From Clostridia bacterium (lineage in GTDB: Bacteria; Bacillota; Clostridia; Oscillospirales; CAG-272), in NCBI GenBank assembly GCA_017539425.1, contig JAFYHA010000014.1, positions 1 through 34,413 of the forward strand: 34,413 bases of DNA, read 5' to 3'. Position numbers and translations under genes: made by a program. Position 1 is the stretch's first letter. Each line of letters starts with the position of its first letter. Positions 17,177 to 26,826 of the stretch are shown piece after piece. Below the pieces are notes generated by a model. That model did no database searches. It worked only from the letters and a program-made list of their open reading frames with translations, and was not told the origin of the DNA.

Positions 17177-20100
17177 CTATGCGAAGTAGTCCACGGCGCC
17201 TTTGAACAAGGGCATATCATACAAACCGGGGACGTTCCGGTACAGTCCTGTACCGACCCGTTCGCTGTGTCCCATCTTTCCGATCACGCGGCCGTCCGGA
17301 GACAGGATTCCCTCGATCGCGCAAAGGCTTCCGTTGGGATTTCCATCGATATCCATGGTCGGGTTGCCGGCAAGATCTACGTACTGGGTGGCGACCTGAC
17401 CGTTCTTCGCCAAAGCGTCGATGCACGCCTTTGAGGCCAGGAACCGGCCCTCGCCGTGTGAGATCGGAACCGTATAGATTTCGCCCGGTTCGGTATACAT
17501 CAGCCAAGGGGACTTGTGTGAGCACACGCGGGTCCGGACCAGCATGGACTGGTGACGGGCAATGGTATTGAAGGTCAGCGTCGGATCCTCCGGGCCGATG
17601 GTACGGATCTCGCCGTACGGAACCAGTCCCAGTTTGATCAGTGCCTGGAAGCCGTTGCAGATCCCGCACATCAGGCCGTCACGGTTCGAAAGGAGATCCT
17701 GGACGCCTTCAAAGATCCGTTGATTCCGGAAGAACGCGGTAATGAACTTGCCTGAGCCGTCCGGTTCGTCGCCTCCGGAGAATCCGCCCGGGATGAATAC
17801 CGCCTGCGCGTCCTTCAGATGTTCGGAAAAGGCCTCGACGGATTCGGCAATGGCGGATCCGGTCAGGTTGCGGATCACGAAGATATCCGCTTCACCGCCG
17901 GCCCTTTCAACCGCTTTGGCACTGTCGTATTCACAGTTCGTACCCGGAAATACCGGGATGAGGAACCGCGGCCTGCGTACCCGGGAAGAAGGTTTGACGT
18001 TTGACGCTCCGGTAAAGGTAAATACAGGGACCTCTTCCTTCTGCGTGTCCGCGTGGACGGGATAGATCGGTTCCAGTTTGCCTTCATACACCGACTGGAG
18101 TTCCTGCAGGCTGACCGTGACAGTACGTCCGTCGGGAACGGATGCGGCGCGGATCTCCGGTGTCTCCAGCGTCTGTCCAAGGCGCTGTGCCTCCACACCT
18201 TCCGGACAGTCGATGCCTTCCGCATCGGCCAGTTCCAGTATGAACCCGCCGTAGGCGTGCGTGAACAGTTCCGGATACGGGATCTTTGCATCCAGGGCAA
18301 ATCCGATCCGGTTGCCGAGACACATCTTCAGGATCCCTTCCGCTTCCCCTCCGTAGCCGGGCGTATAGACAGCCAGGGCGCGTCCGCTCCGGATCAGAGT
18401 GGTGACCAGGGCAAACTCGCGTTTGAGCGACTCCGTGTCCACAAGTCTCGTTTTCGCATCATAGGTCGGAGACAGTCTCCAGACGGCATGTCCCGGAGCC
18501 TTGAATTCCGGCGACACAACGTCCCCGATTTCACCCGTGGTCACGGCGAACGAGACCAGTGTCGGCGGCACGTCCAGTTTCTCGAACGTACCGGACATCG
18601 AGTCCTTTCCGCCGATGGAGCCGATCCCGAGATCCAGCTGGGCTCGAAGAGCGCCGAGCAGCGCGGAAAGAGGCTTGCCCCATCTTGCGGGATCCCGCAT
18701 GGGCTTTTCGAAATATTCCTGGAACGTCAGGTACACGTCCTCGAAGGAGGCGCCGCTGGCGATCAGTTTGGAGACCGATTCAATGACGGCATAATAGGCG
18801 CCGTGGAACGGCGAGGCCTCGGTCAGTTCGGGATTGTATCCCCAGGCCATGAAGGACACGGTATCGGTGTCGCCTTTGGGCAGGCTGATCTTCTGGACCA
18901 TGGCCTGGATCGGGGTCTGCTGATACTTTCCGCCGAACGGCATCAATACGGTCCCGGCTCCGATGGTGGAGTCGAAACGTTCGGACAAGCCCCGTTTGGA
19001 GCAGACGTTCAGGTCGCCGCTTAGCCGGGTCATGGCGGTCCGGAAATCCTCCGGGACCTCCCTCTTGACTGACCGGCCTTCCAGGACCCTGGCGTCCGTA
19101 TGCTTTTCCGCGCCGTTGGAATTGAGGAACTCCCGGGACAGATCCACGATCGTGTTTCCGTTCCAGGTCATCCGGAGCCTGGGCTCTTCGGTGACCACCG
19201 CGATCGGAGTCGCCTCCAGGTTCTCGAGCGACGCCAGTCTGCAGAACCTGTCCGCATCCGCGCTTTCGACCACGACGGCCATCCGTTCCTGAGACTCGGA
19301 AATGGCCAGTTCGGTCCCGTCCAGTCCCTCGTATTTCTTGGGCACGGCACCCAGATCGATCTGCAGGCCGTCGGCCAGTTCCCCGACCGCAACCGATACG
19401 CCTCCGGCGCCGAAATCGTTGCAGCGCTTGATCATCCGGACCGCATCCGGGTTCCGGAACAGTCTTTGTAGCTTTCTTTCCTCGGGTGCGTTGCCCTTCT
19501 GGACTTCCGCCCCGCAGGTCTCCAGTGATTTCTGGGTATGGGATTTGGATGAGCCGGTCGCGCCGCCGCATCCGTCCCGTCCGGTCCGGCCGCCCAGCAG
19601 GATGACCACGTCGCCCGGGTCCGGTGTCTCCCGGCGGACCACGTCAGCCGGCACGGCACCGATGACTGCGCCGATCTCCAGACGCTTGGCCGCGTAACCG
19701 GGATGGTAGAGTTCGTCCACGATGCCGGTGGTCAGGCCGATCTGGTTGCCGTAGGAACTGTATCCCGCCGCGGCGGTGGTCACGATCTTGCGCTGGGGCA
19801 GTTTTCCGGGAATGGTCTCGGACAGGGGCTTCAGCGGATCCGCAGCGCCTGTAACGCGCATCGCGGCATAGACATAGGCCCTGCCGGACAGAGGATCCCG
19901 GATGGCGCCGCCGATACAGGTGGCCGCTCCGCCGAAAGGTTCGATCTCGGTAGGATGGTTGTGCGTTTCGTTCTTGAACAGAAGAAGCCAGTCCTCATCC
20001 TTTCCGTCCACACGGACCTTGATCTTGACCGTGCAGGCGTTGATCTCTTCGGACTCGTCGAGCTTGTCCAGCTTTCCGGTCGCGCGGAGATAGCGCATTC

Positions 20101-20911
20101 CGGTCGTGGCGATATCCATCAGGTTAATGGGTTTGGTCCGGCCGAGCTTTTTCCGGATCTCCAGATATTCACGGTAGGTCTTTTCCGCCAGCGGATCCTC
20201 AAAGGACACGTTGTCCAGTGTGGTCAGGAATGTGGTGTGGCGGCAGTGATCCGACCAGTACGTATCGATCATACGGATCTCGGTCAGGGTCGGGTCGCGC
20301 TTTTCCGAGCGGAAGTATGCCTGACAGAAAGCCAGGTCATCTGCATCCATCGCAAGGCCGAACCGTTCCACAAACGCGGACAGCTGTTCGGGTTCATATC
20401 CGATGAACCCGGTCAGGGTCTCGACGGTCGTGGGAATGGTGGTCCTGAATTCCAGGGATTCAAACGGTTCCAAAGTCGCCAGTTCGCTTTCCACCGGGTT
20501 GATCACATAATGCTGGATCCGGCTCACCTCATCCGGATCCGGATGCCCGGAGAGCACATAGACCCGGGCCGTTTTCACCAGAGGTCTCTCCTTCTGGCTG
20601 ATGAGCTGGATGCACTGGGCCGCGCTGTCCGCCCGCTGGTCAAACTGACCGGTCAGGTAGGATACGGCGAACACGGTATCTCCTTGGGCAGTCTTCAGCG
20701 ACGAGGAGACCATATCCAGCTGCGGCTCGGAAAACACGTTGGCACAGGCGGTCTTGAACAGTTCTGCGTCGATGCGCTCCACGTCGTAGCGGTTCACGAT
20801 CCGGACAGAATCCACCGAACGGATCCCCAGTGTGTCCCGGATCTCCTTGAGCAGCGCCCTTGCCTCCTGGGCAAACTCGGCTTTCTTTTCAACAAATACG
20901 CGGTAGACCAT
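17177..20911 (-). CDS. purL: Phosphoribosylformylglycinamidine synthase, single-chain
   Basis: The 1,244-residue protein fuses the synthetase and glutaminase parts of FGAM synthase (step 4 of de novo purine synthesis). The N-terminal PurS-like region is followed by the ATP-binding domains (SDHCRHTTF, KNETHNHPTEIEPFGGAATCIGG, GGRTGRDGCGGATGSS). The C-terminal class I amidotransferase begins near 1000 (FLIPVFPGTNCEYDSAKA). Its triad is Cys1085 (GICNGFQ) with His1215 and Glu1217 (GHSER). This length fits the clostridial long-PurL subgroup, so no separate purS or purQ is expected. Start ATG 20911 lies 4 nt after the purD stop; the longer frame inside purD is rejected. Confidence 0.97.
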   Translation of the reverse strand: MVYRVFVEKKAEFAQEARALLKEIRDTLGIRSVDSVRIVNRYDVERIDAELFKTACANVFSEPQLDMVSSSLKTAQGDTVFAVSYLTGQFDQRADSAAQCIQLISQKERPLVKTARVYVLSGHPDPDEVSRIQHYVINPVESELATLEPFESLEFRTTIPTTVETLTGFIGYEPEQLSAFVERFGLAMDADDLAFCQAYFRSEKRDPTLTEIRMIDTYWSDHCRHTTFLTTLDNVSFEDPLAEKTYREYLEIRKKLGRTKPINLMDIATTGMRYLRATGKLDKLDESEEINACTVKIKVRVDGKDEDWLLLFKNETHNHPTEIEPFGGAATCIGGAIRDPLSGRAYVYAAMRVTGAADPLKPLSETIPGKLPQRKIVTTAAAGYSSYGNQIGLTTGIVDELYHPGYAAKRLEIGAVIGAVPADVVRRETPDPGDVVILLGGRTGRDGCGGATGSSKSHTQKSLETCGAEVQKGNAPEERKLQRLFRNPDAVRMIKRCNDFGAGGVSVAVGELADGLQIDLGAVPKKYEGLDGTELAISESQERMAVVVESADADRFCRLASLENLEATPIAVVTEEPRLRMTWNGNTIVDLSREFLNSNGAEKHTDARVLEGRSVKREVPEDFRTAMTRLSGDLNVCSKRGLSERFDSTIGAGTVLMPFGGKYQQTPIQAMVQKISLPKGDTDTVSFMAWGYNPELTEASPFHGAYYAVIESVSKLIASGASFEDVYLTFQEYFEKPMRDPARWGKPLSALLGALRAQLDLGIGSIGGKDSMSGTFEKLDVPPTLVSFAVTTGEIGDVVSPEFKAPGHAVWRLSPTYDAKTRLVDTESLKREFALVTTLIRSGRALAVYTPGYGGEAEGILKMCLGNRIGFALDAKIPYPELFTHAYGGFILELADAEGIDCPEGVEAQRLGQTLETPEIRAASVPDGRTVTVSLQELQSVYEGKLEPIYPVHADTQKEEVPVFTFTGASNVKPSSRVRRPRFLIPVFPGTNCEYDSAKAVERAGGEADIFVIRNLTGSAIAESVEAFSEHLKDAQAVFIPGGFSGGDEPDGSGKFITAFFRNQRIFEGVQDLLSNRDGLMCGICNGFQALIKLGLVPYGEIRTIGPEDPTLTFNTIARHQSMLVRTRVCSHKSPWLMYTEPGEIYTVPISHGEGRFLASKACIDALAKNGQVATQYVDLAGNPTMDIDGNPNGSLCAIEGILSPDGRVIGKMGHSERVGTGLYRNVPGLYDMPLFKGAVDYFA

Positions 20912-20915
20912 ATCT

Positions 20916-22196
20916 TCAGGACTCCTTTTTGACCAATAGGGCACGCTGTCCGATATCGTGCCGGTAGAATGCGTTCTTGAAATGGACCTTCTTGACCTCG
21001 GCATAGGCGTCCTTTACGGCCTGCTCCAGTGTCGGGGCGGTCATCACGACGCCTAGGACCCGTCCGCCCCCGCTGACGGGGACGCCTCTTTCAGGGTCGG
21101 TCTTGACGCCTGCGCAGTAGATCTCAGCTTTGCAGTCCGGGTCCACGGAGATCTCAAAACCGGTCTCATACTTTCCGGGATAGCCCTCGGATGCCATGAC
21201 GACACAGCAGGCGCTCTCCTCTTTCCATTCCACGGGACAGCTGTCCAGTTTCCCTGCCGCTGTGGCCTGCATAACGGTGAGCAGGTCGGTTTTGAGCAGC
21301 GGCAGCACCACCTGGGTCTCGGGATCTCCGAACCGGCAGTTGTACTCGATGACCTTGGGGCCGTCCGGGGTCAGCATCAGCCCGAAATACAGGCAGCCCT
21401 TGAACGTTCGGCCCTCCCGGTTCATGGCCTCGACCGTCGGTCTGAAGATCGTGTCCATACACTGTTTCGCGATCTCTGGCGTATAGTACGGGTTGGGCGC
21501 GATCGTGCCCATGCCTCCGGTATTCAGACCCCGGTCGCCGTCCAGCGCCCGTTTGTGATCCATGGAGGACACCATCGGGACAACGGTCTTGCCGTCCGTG
21601 AAGGACAGGACGGAAACCTCCGGACCGGTCAGGAACTCCTCAACCACGATCCTGGATCCGCTCTGGCCGAAGACCCGGTCCACCATCAAGGACCGGATGG
21701 CCTCCTCCGCCTCCTGCTTTGTGGAGGCGATGAGCACACCCTTGCCCAGAGCCAGTCCGTCCGCCTTGAGCACGACCGGATACCGGTTCATTCTCCCTAC
21801 GGCTTCCAGCGCCTCCTCAGGGGTCGAGCAAACGGTGTATTCCGCTGTCGGGATCCCGTACTTTTTCATCAGGTTCTTGGAAAAGACCTTGCTGCCCTCA
21901 ATGATGGCGGCTTCGGCCCGGGGACCGAACGTCGGAATTCCGAGTGCCTCCAGCCGGTTGACGGCGCCCAGTACGAGCGGATCGTCCGGCGCCACGACGG
22001 CAAAATCGACCGGATGCTCCTTGACAAAGGCCTCGATCCCGTCCAGATCCTTCGCCCCTACGGGAAAGCACTGGGCGTCACTACGCATGCCCCCGTTACC
22101 GGGCAGCGCGTAGATGGCCGTTACGTTCGGATTCTCTTTGATCTTGCGGATGATGGCGTGCTCGCGGCCGCCGCCGCCGATGACCAGAACTCTCAT
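20916..22196 (-). CDS. purD: Phosphoribosylamine-glycine ligase (GAR synthetase)
   Basis: The 426-residue ATP-grasp enzyme joins glycine to phosphoribosylamine (step 2). It starts MRVLVIGGGGREHAI, the P-loop-like signature of PurD. The ATP-grasp region includes FGPRAEAAIIEGSKVFSKNLM, VVLKADGLALGKGVLIA and EYNCRFGDPETQVVLPLL. Start ATG 22196 has AAGGAG 11 nt upstream and lies 19 nt after purN; a longer frame extending into purN is a shadow. It sits directly after purN, with no purH between them, unlike many Bacillota purine operons. Confidence 0.97.
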   Translation of the reverse strand: MRVLVIGGGGREHAIIRKIKENPNVTAIYALPGNGGMRSDAQCFPVGAKDLDGIEAFVKEHPVDFAVVAPDDPLVLGAVNRLEALGIPTFGPRAEAAIIEGSKVFSKNLMKKYGIPTAEYTVCSTPEEALEAVGRMNRYPVVLKADGLALGKGVLIASTKQEAEEAIRSLMVDRVFGQSGSRIVVEEFLTGPEVSVLSFTDGKTVVPMVSSMDHKRALDGDRGLNTGGMGTIAPNPYYTPEIAKQCMDTIFRPTVEAMNREGRTFKGCLYFGLMLTPDGPKVIEYNCRFGDPETQVVLPLLKTDLLTVMQATAAGKLDSCPVEWKEESACCVVMASEGYPGKYETGFEISVDPDCKAEIYCAGVKTDPERGVPVSGGGRVLGVVMTAPTLEQAVKDAYAEVKKVHFKNAFYRHDIGQRALLVKKES

Positions 22197-22215
22197 AAGG
22201 CGGGATGCTCCTTGT

Positions 22216-22827
22216 TCAATCTTTCTTTTTGCGGGCCATTTCCCTGGCCACTTTTTCAACGGCTCTGGGCAAAAGGACCCATTCCGCTTTCTCCATGACC
22301 CTTCTCTGCAGGATCTCGGGCGTATCGCCCGGACGGACCGGAACGGCCTTCTGATAGAGGATGGGGCCGCCGTCCGCCTCACCGTTGACGAAATGCACGG
22401 TGGCGCCGGTCAGCTTGACGCCTCTTTCCAGGGCGCAGGCATGGACCTTCAGTCCGTAATACCCCTTTCCGCAGAAGGACGGGATCAGGGCCGGATGCAC
22501 GTTCAGGATGGCATTGGGATACCGGGCCACAAACTCAGGGGACAGGATCTTCAGGTAACCGGCCAGTACGATCATGTCGATCCGGGATGCGCGCAGGACC
22601 TCGAGCAGTTTATCCTCATACTCGGCCTGCGAAGCACAGTTCTTCGGGTCCACGGTACAGGCCGGGATCCCCGCCTGCGCCGCACGGGTAAGAGCATAGG
22701 CGTTCGGATTGGAGGAGACCACAAGGCAGAGTTCCCCGCTGCGGATCTTTCCGGCCTTGGCCGCGTCGATCAGGGCCTGCAGGTTGGTCCCGCCTCCCGA
22801 AACGAATACCGCGATGCGGGTCAGCAT
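22216..22827 (-). CDS. purN: GAR formyltransferase (10-formyl-THF dependent)
   Basis: The 203-residue protein transfers a formyl group from 10-formyltetrahydrofolate to GAR (step 3). Signatures are FVSGGGTNLQALIDA at the N-terminus, VLAGYLKILSPEFV, and the active-site region NVHPALIPSFCGKGYYGLKVHACALERGVKLTGATVHFV with the conserved Asn and His. The gene overlaps the purM end by 7 nt (ATGCTGA), so translation is coupled. Confidence 0.97.
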   Translation of the reverse strand: MLTRIAVFVSGGGTNLQALIDAAKAGKIRSGELCLVVSSNPNAYALTRAAQAGIPACTVDPKNCASQAEYEDKLLEVLRASRIDMIVLAGYLKILSPEFVARYPNAILNVHPALIPSFCGKGYYGLKVHACALERGVKLTGATVHFVNGEADGGPILYQKAVPVRPGDTPEILQRRVMEKAEWVLLPRAVEKVAREMARKKKD

Positions 22828-23861
22828 AGCGTGACCCCCGTGTCGCTCTTCCAGACCTCTCCGATGGGATAGGCGTCCACGCCGCCCGCTTTCAGCACCT
22901 CCATGGCGGTATCTGCGTCCTCAGGACGGACGATCACGCTCATGCCCACGCCCATGTTGAACGTGTTGAACATATCGTGCTCGTCGATGCCGCCTTCCTT
23001 GCGGATAAGATCGAAGACCGGCAGGACACGGACCGCTTTCTTCTCGATCCGGGCTCCCAGCCCTTCGGGAATGCTGCGCGGGATGTTTTCGTAGAACCCG
23101 CCTCCCGTGATATGGGAGATCCCGTGGATCTCGGCCTTTTTCAAGGCTTCCAGAACGGGTTTGACATAGATGCGGGTCGGGGTCAGGAGGACCTCACCGA
23201 GCGTCTGGTTCCCGAACTCAGGTACGCGCCGGGACAGATCCGCCCGTCCGATGTCGAAGACTTTCCGTACCAGCGAAAAACCGTTGGAGTGTACGCCGGA
23301 GGACGGCAGGGCGAGAATCACATCCCCGGCCTGCACCCGGTTGCGGTCCAGGATGGCGGACCGGTCGATGACGCCGGTGGCGTAGCCGGCCAGGTCGTAT
23401 TCGTCCTCGGGATAGAATCCGGGCATCTCGGCCGTCTCGCCGCCGATCAGGGCGGCTCCGGACTGCACGCAGCCTTCGGCCACGCCGGCCACGATGGAAG
23501 CGATCTTTTCCGGTTTGTTCCTGCCGCAGGCGATGTAATCCAGGAAGAACAGGGGTCTGGCCCCGCAGCAGATGATGTCGTTGACGCACATCGCCACGCA
23601 GTCGATGCCCACCGTGTCGTGCTTGTCCATCAGGAAAGCCAGTTTGAGCTTGGTCCCGACCCCGTCGGTCCCGCTGACCAGGACCGGATCCTTAAGACCG
23701 GTCATATCCAGTGAGAACAGGCCTCCGAATCCGCCGATGTCCGAGACCACGTCCTTGGTCACGGTCCTGGCGATATGGGATTTCATCAGTTCCACGGAAC
23801 GGTATCCGGCGGTAATGTCCACGCCGGCCTTCTTGTAGCTTTCGCTGTAGCTGTTTTTCAT
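22821..23861 (-). CDS. purM: Phosphoribosylformylglycinamidine cyclo-ligase (AIR synthetase)
   Basis: The 346-residue enzyme closes the imidazole ring of AIR using ATP (step 5). Characteristic parts are SYKKAGVDITAGYRSVELMK, VSGTDGVGTKLKLAF, DCVAMCVNDIICCGARPLFFLDY, GGETAEMPGFY and HITGGGFYENIPR. Full family length. It starts 15 nt after the purF stop and overlaps purN at its end. Confidence 0.97.
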   Translation of the reverse strand: MKNSYSESYKKAGVDITAGYRSVELMKSHIARTVTKDVVSDIGGFGGLFSLDMTGLKDPVLVSGTDGVGTKLKLAFLMDKHDTVGIDCVAMCVNDIICCGARPLFFLDYIACGRNKPEKIASIVAGVAEGCVQSGAALIGGETAEMPGFYPEDEYDLAGYATGVIDRSAILDRNRVQAGDVILALPSSGVHSNGFSLVRKVFDIGRADLSRRVPEFGNQTLGEVLLTPTRIYVKPVLEALKKAEIHGISHITGGGFYENIPRSIPEGLGARIEKKAVRVLPVFDLIRKEGGIDEHDMFNTFNMGVGMSVIVRPEDADTAMEVLKAGGVDAYPIGEVWKSDTGVTLC

Positions 23862-23876
23862 AGAATCCCCCCGGGA

Positions 23877-25325
23877 TCAGTATTTCTTGTTTTGCAGTTT
23901 GGGGTTCGCGGAGATGGGCTGCTCGAACTGGCGCTTTTCCCCGTGTTCCGGAATCGAGGTGGGATACTCGCCCGTAAAGCAGGACATGCAGTAGGTCTGC
24001 TTCGGGTCCGTGATCTCGGTCAGACGGTCCAGTGGCAGGAAGGCCAGTGAATCAACGCCGATGATCTCCGCCATTTCCTCCACCGAGTGGTGGCAGGCGA
24101 TCAGGTGATCCTTTGAATCGATGTCCGTTCCGTAATAGCACGGATTGAGGAACGGCGGCGAGCTGATCCGCATATGGATCTCCCGGGCTCCCGCGTTGCG
24201 CAGGATGCTGACGATCCGCTGGCTGGTCGTGCCGCGCACGATGGAGTCATCCACCAGAACGATGGATTTTCCTTCCAGGGCTTCACGGACCGGGTTGAGT
24301 TTGATGCGGACCAGGTCCTCACGGAAGGACTGTCCGGGTGCGATGAAGGTCCGGCCGATATAGCGGTTCTTGATCAGTCCGATGGCATACGGAATTCCGG
24401 AGCCGTGCGAATAGCCGATGGCGGCGTCGATGCCGGAATCCGGAACGCCGATGACGGCGTCCGCCCGGACCGGCGCGGACTGCGCCAGGATCTCCCCGGC
24501 GCGCTTGCGCGCCTCGATGACCGGGACTTTGTCAATGACCGAATCCGGCCGGGCAAAGTAGATATACTCAAAAATGCAGAGCCTGGGTTCCTTCTCTTCA
24601 CAGTGGGTCCGGATACTGCGGGGACCGTCCGGGGTAAAGACCAGGATCTCGCCCGGTTCGATATCCCGTACGAATTTCGCGCTGATGGTGTCCAGTGCGC
24701 AGGACTCGGAGGCGATGACATAGGTGCCGTCCTCCCTTACGCCGTAGCAAAGCGGGCGGAAGCCGTGGGGATCCCTTACGGCCAGCATCTTGGACGGGGA
24801 CATGATGACCAGGGAGTAGGCGCCCTCCAGCCGGCTCATGGCCTGTTCGACCGCCTTCTCGATGGAAGGTGCGGTCAGGCGTTCGTTCGTGATGACATAC
24901 GTGATGACCTCACTGTCCGAGGTGGTATGGAAGATGGAACCCTTGAGTTCCAGTTCCCTGCGCAGTTCAAACGAATTGGTCAGGTTGCCGTTGTGGCAAA
25001 GAGCCATATGGCCCTTGACATGGTTGACAACCAGGGGCTGCGCGTTGGAACGGTCCGTGGTTCCCGTCGTGCCGTAGCGGACGTGACCGATCGCGGCCTC
25101 GCCCTCTCCGAACTGCGTCAGTCTTTCGTGCGTGAACACGTCGTTGACCAGACCTGTATCCTTATAGGACTGAAAGATTCCGTCGTCATTGACGACAATC
25201 CCGCAGCTCTCCTGTCCTCTGTGCTGCAGGGCGAACAAGCCGTAATAGGACAGCGCGGCAACGTTCTGGCGGGTATTGGAATAAATGCCAAGGACCCCGC
25301 ATTCTTCATGCAGATTCTCACTCAT
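23877..25325 (-). CDS. purF: Amidophosphoribosyltransferase
   Basis: The 482-residue enzyme makes phosphoribosylamine from PRPP and glutamine, the committed step. Start is ATG 25325, 4 nt after the purC stop. An 8-residue propeptide (MSENLHEE) precedes Cys9, the glutaminase nucleophile that would be exposed by processing. The PRPP loop is IVLVDDSIVRGTT. Cysteines in LCIFEYIYFARPDS, NPCYYG and YCMSCFTGEYP agree with the Bacillus-type PurF that carries a [4Fe-4S] cluster; cluster presence is inferred. Confidence 0.97.
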   Translation of the reverse strand: MSENLHEECGVLGIYSNTRQNVAALSYYGLFALQHRGQESCGIVVNDDGIFQSYKDTGLVNDVFTHERLTQFGEGEAAIGHVRYGTTGTTDRSNAQPLVVNHVKGHMALCHNGNLTNSFELRRELELKGSIFHTTSDSEVITYVITNERLTAPSIEKAVEQAMSRLEGAYSLVIMSPSKMLAVRDPHGFRPLCYGVREDGTYVIASESCALDTISAKFVRDIEPGEILVFTPDGPRSIRTHCEEKEPRLCIFEYIYFARPDSVIDKVPVIEARKRAGEILAQSAPVRADAVIGVPDSGIDAAIGYSHGSGIPYAIGLIKNRYIGRTFIAPGQSFREDLVRIKLNPVREALEGKSIVLVDDSIVRGTTSQRIVSILRNAGAREIHMRISSPPFLNPCYYGTDIDSKDHLIACHHSVEEMAEIIGVDSLAFLPLDRLTEITDPKQTYCMSCFTGEYPTSIPEHGEKRQFEQPISANPKLQNKKY

Positions 25326-25329
25326 GGAT

Positions 25330-26046
25330 TCATTCTCCGAACAGGCGGCGGAGGATCTCCTGATAGGCTTCCTCCACATGGCCCAGGTCTCTTCTGAAAC
25401 GGTCTTTGTCCAGTTTTTCATGAGTGGTGGCATCCCAGAACCGGCAGGTATCCGGGCTGATCTCGTCGGCCAGGACGATCTTGCCGTCCGGCGTCTTGCC
25501 GAATTCCAGCTTGAAATCCACCAGTTCGATGTTGAGCTTGAGGAAGAAATCCTTCATGAAGGCATTGATGCGGAAGGTATAGTCCGTAATGGTCTTCAGG
25601 TCCTCTTCGGTAGCCCATCCGCAGGCCAGGATATGGTAGTGATTGACCATCGGGTCGTGCAGATCGTCATCCTTGAGGCAGAATTCCAGCGTCGGGCAGC
25701 GAAGGGGCGTGCCTTCCGGAACGCCGAACCGTTTGGAGAACGAACCTGCGGCGATGTTGCGGACAATGACTTCGAGCGGAACGATCTTGACCTTGCGGAC
25801 CACGGTCTCACGGTCATTGAGTTCCTTCACGAAATGGGTGGGGATGCCTTCCTTTTCCAGGAGTTCCATCATCTTGTTCGTGACCCGGTTGTTGATGGCA
25901 CCCTTGCCTGTGATGGTCCCTTTTTTCAGGCCGTCAAAAGCGGTGGCGTCGTCCTTGTAGGACACGATGTAGTAGCGGTCGTCGTTGGTTGCGTACACTT
26001 TCTTGGCCTTACCTTCGTAAAGCTGTTCGGTTTTTTCGATGCTCAT
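25330..26046 (-). CDS. purC: SAICAR synthetase
   Basis: The 238-residue enzyme joins aspartate to CAIR (step 7). Signatures are [15 protein letters not shown], the DATAFDG segment, [20 protein letters not shown], and [34 protein letters not shown] 26046 has AGAGGAG 9 nt upstream. It follows purE by 27 nt with no purK between them. Confidence 0.97.
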   Translation of the reverse strand: MSIEKTEQLYEGKAKKVYATNDDRYYIVSYKDDATAFDGLKKGTITGKGAINNRVTNKMMELLEKEGIPTHFVKELNDRETVVRKVKIVPLEVIVRNIAAGSFSKRFGVPEGTPLRCPTLEFCLKDDDLHDPMVNHYHILACGWATEEDLKTITDYTFRINAFMKDFFLKLNIELVDFKLEFGKTPDGKIVLADEISPDTCRFWDATTHEKLDKDRFRRDLGHVEEAYQEILRRLFGE

Positions 26047-26073
26047 GATCTATTTCTCCTCTTTTTTTGGCTT

Positions 26074-26577
26074 TCAATTCTGTTCGCCGGAGATCTTCTT
26101 GACCAGATCCCGGTCTTTCTCCAGGACCTTCTTTGCGCCGGCGGCGCGTTTCTCATCCAGTTTTTCGGCCAGCGTACTGTCCTCCAGGGCTAGCATCTGC
26201 ACGGCCAGGTGCGCGGCATTGGCGGCGCCGTTCACGGCGACCGTGGCGACCGGGATGCCCGAAGGCATCATGACCGTGGACAAGAGCGCGTCCATTCCGC
26301 CTAAGCCTCCCGAAGCGATCGGGATCCCGATCACGGGCAGCGTGGTCGCGGCAGCCAGTGCCCCGGCCAGATGCGCCGCCATTCCGGCGGCGGCTATGAT
26401 GACTCCGAATCCGTTCTCACGGGCGGTCTGCGCAAACGTCCTGGCCTCTTCCGGGGTCCGGTGGGCACTGTATACGTGAGCCTCGAACGGGACTCCGTAT
26501 TCCTTCAGTGTGGCAAACGCTTTTTCAACTACGGGAAGGTCGCTGTCGCTTCCCATGATCACCGCTACTTTTTTCAT
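26074..26577 (-). CDS. purE: N5-carboxyaminoimidazole ribonucleotide mutase (PurE)
   Basis: The 167-residue protein is the first gene of the operon. PurE moves the carboxyl group of N5-CAIR to C4 (class I), or carboxylates AIR directly (class II). [10 protein letters not shown] and YSAHRTPE are the substrate-binding signatures and look like class I, which would need PurK; PurK is not in the window. Start ATG 26577 has CGGAGG immediately upstream. A longer start at 26610 would lie inside the terminator stem and is rejected. Confidence 0.96.
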   Translation of the reverse strand: MKKVAVIMGSDSDLPVVEKAFATLKEYGVPFEAHVYSAHRTPEEARTFAQTARENGFGVIIAAAGMAAHLAGALAAATTLPVIGIPIASGGLGGMDALLSTVMMPSGIPVATVAVNGAANAAHLAVQMLALEDSTLAEKLDEKRAAGAKKVLEKDRDLVKKISGEQN

Positions 26578-26601
26578 ACGAACCTCCGAAAAATGATTTG
26601 G

Positions 26602-26641
26602 CAAAAACAAAAGAACGGGCAGTTAGACTACTGCACCGTTC
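26602..26641 (-). terminator. Intrinsic terminator ahead of purE
   Basis: On the minus strand GAACGG-U-GCAGU pairs with ACUGC-CCGUUC around a six-base loop (26613-26641), followed by UUUUGUUUUUG. It ends the structured RNA upstream and sits 25 nt before purE, so purE needs either readthrough or a promoter within the RNA. Confidence 0.85.
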
Positions 26642-26820
26642 AAGGTTTTATATAGAGTGGTTTTGCTGTGCGGACAGTCGCAGCCGGGGAGCCGGCGCGT
26701 CCGGAGTTCCTTTTCGCGCAGCTAGGCTGACGGCAGGAGAGTCCCCCGGCAATGAAACCAATCCGGTTGTCATAAGTTCCCGTACCGCGCATGGCATACT
26801 CTCCTCATTCCAGAAACTAC
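26642..26820 (-). ncRNA. ssrS: Structured RNA upstream of purE, probable 6S RNA
   Basis: An RNA of about 180 nt plus terminator is expected from the promoter at 26827-26855. It can form a rod: AGAGU with ACUCU, then UGCGCGG with CCGCACA (one mismatch), then a large asymmetric central bubble holding a small hairpin (AACC/GGUU), then GCCGGGG with CCCCGGC and a terminal stem. An alternative pairing GGAGAGU with ACUCUCC is also possible. Size, bubble-in-rod shape, own promoter and terminator, and position ahead of purE (reported for clostridial 6S RNA, from memory) favour 6S RNA, which binds RNA polymerase holoenzyme. It does not match the purine, ZTP, THF or PRPP riboswitch consensus I know. Short frames across it overlap in two registers and look like shadows. 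Confidence 0.6.
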
Positions 26821-26826
26821 ATCTTG

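Noticed and set aside
26642..26820. Purine, ZTP, THF or PRPP riboswitch upstream of purE
   Set aside because: The GGAGAGT/ACTCTCC pairing recalls the THF class, but the remaining conserved blocks of these riboswitches as I know them are not present. A covariance search would decide.
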